Origin: Alphaproteobacteria bacterium
GTDB lineage: Bacteria; Pseudomonadota; Alphaproteobacteria; SP197
DNA length: 6,216 nucleotides
Assembly: GCA_022822575.1 (NCBI GenBank)
Contig: JAJEBJ010000372.1
Location: 1 to 6,216, forward strand
Reading direction: 5' to 3'
The notes beneath the pieces are model-generated. The model had not been told where the DNA came from and searched no databases. It saw nothing but the letters and a program-made list of their open reading frames with translations. Made by a program: the position numbers and the translations under genes. Positions within the stretch are counted from its first letter, which is position 1. Every line of letters starts with the position of its first letter. Below are positions 1 to 5,947 of this stretch, piece after piece.

Positions 1-92
1 CATTTTTTGCACGTAGTTACAGCGCTTAGGAGAGAGACGCGTTGGTGGTGTGGAGTTCCATATAGGTATTGGCGTGACCTCTGTTTCGTCAC

Positions 93-120
93 ACCGGTTC
101 GATTCCGGTCCTAGCCTCCA
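93..120 (+). other. tRNA 3'-end fragment (Cys-like), candidate att site
   Basis: The T stem ACCGG (93-97) pairs with CCGGT (105-109) around the seven-base loop TTCGATT. The acceptor strand CCTAGCC (110-116), a U discriminator (117) and encoded CCA (118-120) follow. A U discriminator with a GCC-ending acceptor strand fits tRNA-Cys; tRNA-Gly is the other common U73 tRNA but usually has a different stem. The matching 5' acceptor strand GGCTAGG and a Cys anticodon arm are absent upstream, so this is not a normal complete tRNA gene. Such fragments are left when an element integrates into the 3' end of a tRNA gene. A hairpin GTGAC (74-78)/GTCAC (88-92) directly abuts the T stem, and a GCTTAGG at 24-30 could pair imperfectly with the acceptor strand, so a degenerate tRNA-like gene is an alternative. 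Confidence 0.75.
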
Positions 121-577
121 CTGTTTTCACTAAGTTACAGAACAGCGGCAGTTCATCAATTGAGCCGTGTCGGCATAGTGACCGCACGTTGACACGCTGT
201 GTCAGCAACATCGCAGGTCGCCGTCACGCAAATCGCCACCCAGAGACCCCGCCGTGACAGCCGATATCGTCACCCCAATCGAATGTCTCACGACCCACAT
301 CGAACACCTCGCCGGTGGGCTGTTCCGGCTGTGCGATCGCGGTGCCGCACTGGAGACAGGCCAGAGCCTCACGGCGTCATCGGACACGCCGCCTCACAGC
401 CTCGGCCAGCGTAACCGGCTTCCGCGCAAATGTTCCATAATCCCACGCCTGTGAGGCCCTGAACGACCGGCGGATCAGGCAAAATGGGCCATTGCACCGG
501 ACAGGGGCGTCATACCGGCAGGGTGTGATTCGCTTACCAGTAGGTTTCCCCTGTGGCCGGAAACGGAGGAAAGAGCA
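121..577. other. Gene-poor stretch before the methyltransferase remnant
   Basis: I see no supportable gene here. Short frames exist on both strands but none has a convincing start signal or a recognisable motif. The one minus-strand frame that stays open longest (about 478 down to 224) is interrupted by TGA at 377-379. The only structural features are the perfect inverted repeat at 190-204 and the ribosome binding site at the right edge that belongs to the methyltransferase. Confidence 0.6.
190..204. repeat. Perfect 6-bp inverted repeat TGACAC-GCT-GTGTCA
   Basis: TGACAC (190-195) and GTGTCA (199-204) are perfect reverse complements around three bases, about 70 bases to the right of the tRNA fragment. 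The extended right arm GTGTCAGCA recurs at 2834-2842 near the integrase, and its reverse complement GCTGACAC is at 2733-2740. It could be an operator or a recombinase arm site. Short repeats of this size also arise by chance, so no function is claimed. Confidence 0.4.
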
Positions 578-909
578 ATGACCGCCAACTTCGCCAGCGG
601 CACGGTCTGGACGGGTGACAACCTACCGGTCATGCGGGGCATGAACGATGCCTGCATCGACCGGATCTATCTCGGGTCGCCGTTCAACAGTAACCGCACC
701 TACGAAGCCCCGATAGGCTCGAAGGCGGCGGGTGCAGCATTCAAGGACGCGTGGACGCTGGACGATGTGGACGTGTGTGAGCACGGCGAGCTGGCCGATC
801 CGAACCGGCCGCGTACTCCGTAATCGAGGCCACCCGGCAGGCGCACGGCACGGGGATGCAGTCCTATCTGATTTTCATGGCGGTCCAGCTCATGGAAATG
901 CACCACGTG
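578..909 (+). pseudogene. Site-specific DNA methyltransferase (beta-class, adenine type), truncated and frameshifted
   Basis: The family transfers a methyl group from S-adenosylmethionine to a DNA base and is common in phages and islands. The ATG at 578 has a strong ribosome binding site, GGAGGA at 565-570, seven bases away. The N-terminus reads TGDNLPVMRGMND and then IYLGSPFNSNRTY, typical of methyltransferases whose motif IV comes near the N-terminus, followed by PIGSKAAGAAFKDAWTLDD. The catalytic motif IV, normally DPPF or similar, is GSPF here (residues 33-36). The first frame stops at TAA 821-823. One base lost near 809-810 moves the family sequence into the next frame, where it continues as AYSVIEATRQAHGTGMQSYL to MEMHHV at 909. 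Similarity then ends where a LKPTGSIYLHCDP-like segment would be expected. Only about 110 codons remain, much shorter than an intact enzyme. It should be inactive. Confidence 0.85.
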
Positions 910-1017
910 CGGGGACACGACCATCATGGATCTAGGTGGTCGCAGCCCAGATGCAACAGGAGGCGCAATCCCAGCGTACCACCTGAAGTAATCGAAACTG
1001 CTCACCTGTCACACCTT

Positions 1018-1031
1018 GGCGCCGTTGCGCC
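1018..1031 (-). terminator. Short hairpin immediately after the exported-protein stop codon
   Basis: Read on the minus strand, GGCGC-AACG-GCGCC begins right after the TGA at 1034-1032 of the upstream gene. The five-base-pair all-GC stem could slow or end transcription or protect the 3' end of the mRNA. There is no T tract after it, so it is not a canonical intrinsic terminator. Confidence 0.25.
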
Positions 1032-1526
1032 TCACCACGTCGCAAGCAGCGAGATTGGTATGTGCACACCGATCCCTACGAACGTCGTGTCCGCGTGGTT
1101 CATGAAACCCGTTTCCCATATGAGACCGTTTTCCTGATCCTGCCACTGGATGACGGGCAGCGCACCGCGCCGCAACCAATGCCCCTGGGAATAGTTGCCG
1201 CTGACGCCGGCACTCACCCCGACACGCCAGCTTTCAATCACTTCCCAGGCTGCGGTCACGCCGGCGAAGGGTCCCCAAGTCCGATGCGACGTTCGCACGA
1301 CGCCCGCTCGCACACGCAGCCACTCTCCGATGAGCGGCGCATTGACGCCGGTCCAGGGATGCCACGTCGCGTAATCGCGGTTGCTGTCAGGATGAAAGCT
1401 CTTGATTAGCCCGACTTCCGTCCGGAGCCCCGAATCGCTGGATGCCGGGTCAGGCGCCGCGAGCAGGATCGCGACAACCAGCGCTGTCGCTTTCGTGATG
1501 CCGCTGATGTACTGCGTCGGGTTCAC
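1032..1526 (-). CDS. Small exported Trp-rich protein, possibly an outer-membrane beta-barrel
   Basis: I do not recognise a named family. The GTG at 1526 is the chosen start because GGAGGG lies seven bases upstream of it; an in-frame ATG at 1541 contains that same ribosome binding site in its own first codons and is less likely. The 164-residue product has a signal-peptide-like N-terminus: Lys12, a hydrophobic run at residues 13-24, then a plausible cleavage site near Ser30. The rest has ten Trp, no Cys, and alternating strands rich in Gly and aromatics such as RVGVSAGVSGNY and TTFVGIGVHIPI. It ends in an aromatic residue (LLATW), as many outer-membrane barrels do. There are no internal stops or frame breaks although both neighbours are broken. 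It lies 50 bases downstream of the integrase remnant on the same strand. It may be an accessory cargo gene. Export is moderately supported; barrel structure is inference. Confidence 0.7.
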   Translation of the reverse strand: MNPTQYISGITKATALVVAILLAAPDPASSDSGLRTEVGLIKSFHPDSNRDYATWHPWTGVNAPLIGEWLRVRAGVVRTSHRTWGPFAGVTAAWEVIESWRVGVSAGVSGNYSQGHWLRRGALPVIQWQDQENGLIWETGFMNHADTTFVGIGVHIPISLLATW

Positions 1527-1576
1527 TGTGAGTCCCTCCATTCGGCCACGGTGCTTTTGTCCTTGCCAGATCTCGA

Positions 1577-2666
1577 TCAGTCGGGACGCCGGTTGAGTGG
1601 CACGACTTCGCCGCTCTTGCCGGTGCGCATCGCCGCCATGCGCTCTCCGTGGGCGTCCTGTGTCCGCTGCAAGGCGCTCCCAGACTGCCGGGCATAGCGG
1701 TTCGCCATGGCAACCGTCTTGTGCCCGAGAAGCTCACGGAGCATGAAGACGGAGACGCCGTGGCGACGGTCCTGCGGACATCATGTAGCCGGAATTTCTC
1801 GATCCCGGCTTCCTGGCAGACCAACAGGAAATAGAGCCGTAGCGTGTAAAGGGTCAGCGGGCCGTCATCCTGTCCGGCGAAAACGAACGGATTTCCGGCA
1901 AGCGGTTGAATGTTGGCGAGCACTTGCCGCGCCATGGCCCCAAGCGCCCGGGTTGGGCGGCCTGTCTTCGTGTCCCGCATGACAACCATTTCGGTCTCGA
2001 AATTCACATCATCCCACCGAAACGCCAGTGCCTCGCCCGTTCGCCACCCGGTCATCATCAGGAACCGGAGAGCACCGACGACATAAGGGGCCTCCATGTT
2101 CTTGAGCACATCCCCCAGGGCTTCAAATTCCGAAGATGTCAGGGCGCGATCATGCGGTTCTACACGTCCCTCTCGATGAATCGTGCCGGGTTGCTGTGCT
2201 GCTCCCGCCGCTCCCATTTCTCGAAAGTGCTGAACAGCCTGGAAACGAACGCCAGTGTCCGGTTGCGTTGCAGGCGGCCTCGGGGCGCAACGATGCATTT
2301 CACATCGGCGCGGGTCACGAGAGCGATCTTGAACGCGCCCAACGCCGGCCTCACGGCGCATTCGGCCTGCCCCCCGGTAGTCCTGCACCGTGCGAGGGCC
2401 GATCCGCGCGTCCGCCAGGCGGCACGGCACGTAGTCATCAAAGAACCTGTCGAGGCCGTCCGCCACCGTCGGTGCTCGTCGGGCTTCGTTCAGGCTCATC
2501 TCGCCAGGCCGATGGTGATGCGGCGTGAGCGCCTCTGGAATCGGTAATTCAGGATGAAGGCGCAGGTGCCCGCCGACGAGAAGCGCAGTCCGAATCCCCT
2601 CAGCATGGGATCCCACTCGATACGGCTCTTCGGACCCGGTTTGGCATTGCTGATTCGCCGTTCCAT
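1577..2666 (-). pseudogene. int: Tyrosine-recombinase integrase (phage/island type), multiply frameshifted
   Basis: An intact enzyme would cut and rejoin att sites to integrate or excise an element. The N-terminus from ATG 2666 is an arm-binding domain of the DUF4102 style (MERRISNAKPGPK, then LRGFGLRF and RRITIGLA). Next come a core-binding segment (DRFFDDYVP; ALVTRADVK; AFVSRLFSTFEKWE) and the catalytic domain. Catalytic residues can be placed as codons: Arg in GWRTGE at 2043-2041, Lys in DTKTGR at 1968-1966, His and Arg in HDVRR at 1785-1783 and 1776-1774, His in LLGHKT at 1723-1721, and the nucleophile Tyr in NRYARQ at 1696-1694. They lie in different frames. Breaks occur near 2500 (with apparent loss of sequence), in a G run at 2370-2375, near 2163, and near 1760 (with a short loss). 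The natural stop is TGA at 1579-1577. An in-frame TTG ten codons or fewer before the ATG, preceded by AGAGG, is a possible alternative start. The gene cannot make a full enzyme. Confidence 0.88.
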
Positions 2667-2732
2667 GAGTGCCAACGAACTCGGACCTCTTTGCCTGTCG
2701 CAACTTCCCTTCCAGTGCAACTTCTGACATGG

Positions 2733-2841
2733 GCTGACACCGAATTGACAAGGTGCCGTATCGCGGAAACCGCGAATTTTCACGGAGTTCACGGAACTGT
2801 GGTGTCAACGGATCTCTAACGGATCTGCCTCCCGTGTCAGC
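2733..2841. repeat. Cluster of short direct and inverted repeats upstream of the integrase
   Basis: GCTGACAC at 2733-2740 is inverted as GTGTCAGC at 2834-2841, framing the cluster. Inside are the perfect hairpin TCGCGG-AAA-CCGCGA (2761-2775), the direct repeat TTCACGGA (2779-2786 and 2788-2795), the palindrome GTTC-ACG-GAAC (2787-2797) and the direct repeat AACGGATCT (2807-2815 and 2818-2826, period 11). This occupies the upstream region of the integrase remnant. Tyrosine integrases often use small repeated arm-type sites, and regulators bind such repeats, so either role is possible. The density is seen directly; function is inference. Confidence 0.45.
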
Positions 2842-2930
2842 ACAATGTCGATGTTTCGCAATATTGCAGACGAACGACAATGAACGCAAACAATTGCAAA
2901 ACATGACAATGCACGTATTGGTTCTTTCCC

Positions 2931-3508
2931 ATGCGCCTCGATGCGCTCCTCGCGCTGATCGAAGATGGGGCGGATCGCGAGGTCGTGCTTGAGTTCCTTG
3001 AACGCCTGCCCGATCTCGACGAGCTTCATGTACAGATGCCACACCGTGGCAGGGTCTTCGGTGACCATGTTGGATCGCAGCAGGTAACGGCCCTCGCAAC
3101 GGCGGACCCGGCGCAGGCGGACTGAGAAGCCGTTGGCGGCGGGTACCCTGTCGGTCCCGGGCGCGGCGATGTCGATCAGGCTCCCGGCCCGCCTCCTTCC
3201 TGGCGGCACCGAGCTTGAGCAACAACTGATCCCGGCTGTTCGACTGTCCTTGCAACTCGGCCAATCGACGCCACAGCCTCTTCAGCCGGTGCCGGCGCAT
3301 GCCACGTTCCTTCATCTGCCGTGATCGCGACGTGCCCTCCACCACCTCGATCGGGCGGCACCACGCCGCACGCTGGCTGTCGTTGATCTCGCCGAGATAG
3401 AGCACCCGACGCTGAACAGGCCGGCCGCCCTGGACCCGGACGTTCTCCACCATACTCCAGCAGCAGTGCTCCTTGCCGTCCTTGAAGCGTCTTGCAGCGC
3501 ACGAACAT
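2931..3508 (-). pseudogene. IS1634-type transposase, internally deleted and frameshifted
   Basis: The family is a DDE-type IS transposase of the IS4 superfamily, normally over 500 residues. ATG at 3508 gives MFVRCKT. A frame change near 3487 leads into FKDGKEHCCWSMVEN, QRRVLYLGEINDSQRAAW and IEVVEG. The text then jumps to SRSRQMKERGMRRHRLKRLW and RDQLLLKLGAARKEAG, so most of the central catalytic region is missing. A second frame change near 3185 leads to SLIDIA, EGRYLLRSNMVTEDPA and AFKELKHDLAIRPIFDQREE, ending at IEAH (2931). The expected continuation IFVAFLAYC is absent. In the conserved Y-x2-L-x3-E-x6-K region the Glu appears to be Gly (LVEIGQAF). No terminal inverted repeats could be confirmed, so the IS ends are unknown. 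It cannot be active. Confidence 0.85.
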
Positions 3509-3570
3509 GGGCACAGCGTCCGGATCTTCGCCAACCCGAGCAAGGGGGTAGGTCGGCAGTACACGCTGTT

Positions 3571-3608
3571 CCCGAGTGGCCCAGCACGGAAATCCACCAC
3601 TTCTCGGG
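3571..3608. repeat. Imperfect inverted repeat between the deacylase operon and the IS remnant
   Basis: CCCGAGTGG (3571-3579) matches the reverse complement of CCACTtctCGGG (3597-3608), with a three-base bulge. It lies between the end of the deacylase operon and the transposase start. It could be part of a decayed terminator or of an IS end. There is no T run and no family match, so the role is open. The remaining DNA between 3609 and 3694 shows nothing I can name. Confidence 0.25.
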
Positions 3609-3694
3609 CCGGAAACCCGTCAAATCAGTCGAATCGCGCGACGAGTTGCGGAAGTCGGACACTCCACGCTTCCTTGGCCCGGGAAGGCCGGTCA

Positions 3695-4786
3695 TCAATC
3701 CACTGTCGGCTCATCTCCGGCAATGGCGCAGAAGTAGTCGCCCTGGCGAACCAGACGGTGACTGCGCCGCGTATAGAGGCATCCTGCGACCGGAGCGGTC
3801 ACCGGGTGGCGCACGCCGCTGGCCGGATCAAGAATGTGGGCAAATGTCTCACCCCTGGCGACGTGCTTGCCGAGTTCTTCCGCATAGATGACGATACCGC
3901 CGGTCCGGGCCTGAAGTCGCCGCAGACCGGCAACCGAACGTGCCTGGCACCTTGAACTGGGGAGAGGTTCCGGCTCTCCACCGACAATGCCACGGCGGCG
4001 AAGCCAGCGCAGCAGCCCGCGCGCCGCAGGCAGGGTCAGGTGGTCGTCGACATCCCTCTGTCCGCGCAGTTCCAGGACGGCGGCAAGACAGCCCGGTCGT
4101 TCGAGGCTCGTCGGAAAGTGCCTGGCGATTCCCTGCCAGAAGAGGACATGGGCCGACTTGAAGGTCATCATGGGATTGCCATCGTCAACGATCACCACCT
4201 CGCTTTCCATGTCCCGGGCGAGATCCCCTGCGTCGGGCCAGTGGAGAGAGCTGACGAACATGTGCGGCAGCGCCTCCCAGGCCGTGTGAAGGTCGAGGAC
4301 GTAATCGCTGTCCAGCGACAGGCGCAACAGGGTTGTCTTCAGGACATCGTCCTCACGCAGAATGCACCGGCGCTCCAGAACATCGAGGGCCGCCCTTCTC
4401 ACCTCGGCCACACTGGCATCATGGCTCTCGCCGAGGCGGCCGGTGACGGCGCCAACCACCTCATCCAGGATATCGGGAAAGCCGCGGTTGTAGTTTCGCC
4501 CCGTATCGAGGTCGTGGCGCCCCGGGGTTTCCATCATGACCTGCTGCGCCAGTCCAATCGGATTGGCAAAGGGCACGATGACCACTTCTCCCCTGACATC
4601 GGCATCGCGCAGCATGCCGATGAGGTGATCGAGGACGACGATGCCGGGAAGCTCCTGGGCATGGAGTGCTGCGTGAAGGTAGGCCTTGGGCCGTGCGCCC
4701 GGTTCTCCGAAGCGATGGACGACGATGCCCCGCCCGGTCCCGAGCCCAGCCCGGGGAAGTTCGATGATCTCCTGTTTGCCGACCAC
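3695..4786 (-). CDS. Succinylglutamate desuccinylase/aspartoacylase-family zinc deacylase (second of a tandem pair)
   Basis: The family removes acyl groups from N-acylated amino acids or similar small amides using a single zinc ion in the cytoplasm; the substrate here is unknown. The 363-residue protein starts at GTG 4786, with AGGA six bases upstream overlapping the stop of the preceding gene. Predicted zinc ligands are His42 and Glu45 (LHAQELPG) and His167 (VLDLHTAW). Asn100-Arg101 in NYNRGFPD matches the substrate-contacting NR pair of this family. Glu239 in LELRGQ is the likely general base. The C-terminal part, from about residue 285, is a beta-rich domain (VARGETFAHILDPASG; HRLVRQGDYFCAIAGDEP). 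It follows its paralogue by eight bases, so the two are cotranscribed. The length and motifs are complete. AstE, DoeB-like or other substrates cannot be told apart from sequence alone. Confidence 0.9.
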   Translation of the reverse strand: MVGKQEIIELPRAGLGTGRGIVVHRFGEPGARPKAYLHAALHAQELPGIVVLDHLIGMLRDADVRGEVVIVPFANPIGLAQQVMMETPGRHDLDTGRNYNRGFPDILDEVVGAVTGRLGESHDASVAEVRRAALDVLERRCILREDDVLKTTLLRLSLDSDYVLDLHTAWEALPHMFVSSLHWPDAGDLARDMESEVVIVDDGNPMMTFKSAHVLFWQGIARHFPTSLERPGCLAAVLELRGQRDVDDHLTLPAARGLLRWLRRRGIVGGEPEPLPSSRCQARSVAGLRRLQARTGGIVIYAEELGKHVARGETFAHILDPASGVRHPVTAPVAGCLYTRRSHRLVRQGDYFCAIAGDEPTVD

Positions 4787-4794
4787 GAGCCGTC

Positions 4795-5934
4795 CTACCA
4801 GTCGAGGACAGGATGATCCGGAGGCGGCAACTCCTCCGATCCCGACACCACCGCGAAAGACTGGCCCGGACGCACCAGCCGGCTCGGACGACGGCCATAG
4901 AAGATGCCGCTAGCCCGGCTCGCAACCGGTGTGCGCGCCCTGTGCCAGTCGGCTTCCGACGGATCGACGATATCGGCGACGACCGCGCCTGCTTCGACCC
5001 TGTCGCCTGGCGCCCGACGGTAACTGACAACACCGGCGACGGGCGCCACCAGGTTGTCGGATCCGGCAAGCGGAGTCGGCTGGCACAGCAGGTCCGGCGA
5101 CGGCACCGCATCACCGGCGACAAAGCCGTGACGCACGAGAAACCGCCACAGGGCCGACGCATCATGCCTGGCAAGGTCGTCGCCGACATCGGACTGCCCT
5201 CTCAGCTCCAGGGTCGTCGTGAAGGGCGCATCTGCGATCACATGGTCGGGAAAGGCCCTGCGGATGGTCGACCAGGCAACAGCGGCGGCGTTTTCGAAGG
5301 CCGTGCCATCCGTGACGTCGTGCAGCAGGATGGTGCGGCAGCCGAGATCACCTGCCAGATCGCTGTAGAGCGGCCAGACGTGCCGGGGGAAATAGATGTA
5401 CGCGATCCCCTCGCCGTGACAGTGCAGGTCGAACACGAAGTCGCTGTCGATCGAAAGTCCGAGCAGTGTCTTCCTGAGCTGATTGGCCTCTCCTGGCGCG
5501 GGCCATTCGGCGACCGCATCAACGAGGGCTTGGTGAATGATTCGCGTATTGGCTTCCCGATCATCGGTCAGCAGACCGCCTATCCCCTGCACCGCGACGG
5601 CACCCAGATCCGGATACCAGCGGTTGAAATTGCCATCACCGGCCAGATCGAAACGGCCCAGGTGGTAGTTGAGGATGCGATTGGCGAGACCGACGGGATT
5701 GGCGAGGGGAACGATCACGAACTCCCCGTTGAGCTCCCCCTCCTCGTCCGCCGCTTTCAGCCAGGACAGCATGTGGTTAAGCACCAGTGATCCCGGGAGC
5801 TCATCGGCATGAAGCGCGGCCTGGAAGTACAGCTTCGGGCGCGCGCCCGGTTCACCGAAACGATGCACGACGAGGTGGCGCTCGCTTCCCGGACCCGGGG
5901 ACAGGAGAGGAATTGTCTCGATGCGGTGTGCCAC
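4795..5934 (-). CDS. Succinylglutamate desuccinylase/aspartoacylase-family zinc deacylase (first of a tandem pair)
   Basis: This paralogue of the next gene is predicted to hydrolyse an N-acyl amino acid or related amide. The GTG at 5934 is preferred: AGGAG (5949-5945) lies ten bases upstream, and from this start the shared VVHRFGEPGARPK block falls at the same residue number (22) as in the paralogue. A GTG at 5964 would overlap moaA and lacks a visible ribosome binding site. The product is 379 residues. Zinc ligands are His42, Glu45 (LHADELPG) and His171 (FDLHCHGEG). NFNRWYPD carries Asn104-Arg105, and Glu243 in LELRGQ is the likely catalytic Glu. The C-terminal domain includes VAPVAGVVSYRRAPGDRVEAG, similar to small barrel domains of this family. 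It starts 13 bases after the moaA stop, so it probably shares the moaA transcript. Nothing is missing. Confidence 0.9.
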   Translation of the reverse strand: MAHRIETIPLLSPGPGSERHLVVHRFGEPGARPKLYFQAALHADELPGSLVLNHMLSWLKAADEEGELNGEFVIVPLANPVGLANRILNYHLGRFDLAGDGNFNRWYPDLGAVAVQGIGGLLTDDREANTRIIHQALVDAVAEWPAPGEANQLRKTLLGLSIDSDFVFDLHCHGEGIAYIYFPRHVWPLYSDLAGDLGCRTILLHDVTDGTAFENAAAVAWSTIRRAFPDHVIADAPFTTTLELRGQSDVGDDLARHDASALWRFLVRHGFVAGDAVPSPDLLCQPTPLAGSDNLVAPVAGVVSYRRAPGDRVEAGAVVADIVDPSEADWHRARTPVASRASGIFYGRRPSRLVRPGQSFAVVSGSEELPPPDHPVLDW

Positions 5935-5947
5935 CGCCGGCTGGCTC

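Larger units (their letters stand above)
93..3560. mobile_element. Remnant of a tRNA-targeting integrative element, with an IS remnant
   Basis: This block holds a tRNA 3'-end fragment, a broken phage-type DNA methyltransferase, one intact small exported protein, a broken tyrosine integrase and a broken IS1634-type transposase. A tRNA 3' end plus a tyrosine integrase is the usual signature of an integrated island or prophage. Every recognisable mobility or modification gene is inactivated, so the element is no longer mobile. The outer limits are approximate: no second copy of the tRNA fragment is in the window. The plus orientation of the fragment would normally place its own island to the left of position 93, so this could be two adjacent elements. 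The right limit is set by the transposase upstream region. It is inferred from its parts. Confidence 0.45.

Noticed and set aside
93..120. 3' end of a tmRNA (ssrA) gene, possibly permuted as in alphaproteobacteria
   Set aside because: The discriminator is U rather than the A needed for alanylation, the end is not CCACCA, and no tag-peptide frame or 5' tmRNA segment is visible nearby.
224..478. Possible minus-strand small gene (WDYGTFARKPVTLAEAV, then after a stop CLQCGTAIAQ)
   Set aside because: It is interrupted by TGA at 377-379, has no clear start and no recognised family; in GC-rich DNA such frames are common.
2780..2808. Minus-strand TTGACA (2808-2803) as a -35 box for the integrase
   Set aside because: No acceptable -10 hexamer lies 16-18 bases downstream.
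3660..3694. Hairpin CTTCC-GGAAG after the deacylase operon as a terminator
   Set aside because: The stem is short with an eight-base loop and no T run on the transcribed strand, so it is too weak to call.
4040..5790. Long plus-strand open frames (258 and 325 codons) across the deacylase genes
   Set aside because: They lie exactly antisense to two motif-complete deacylases and show no family features; they are codon-bias shadows.
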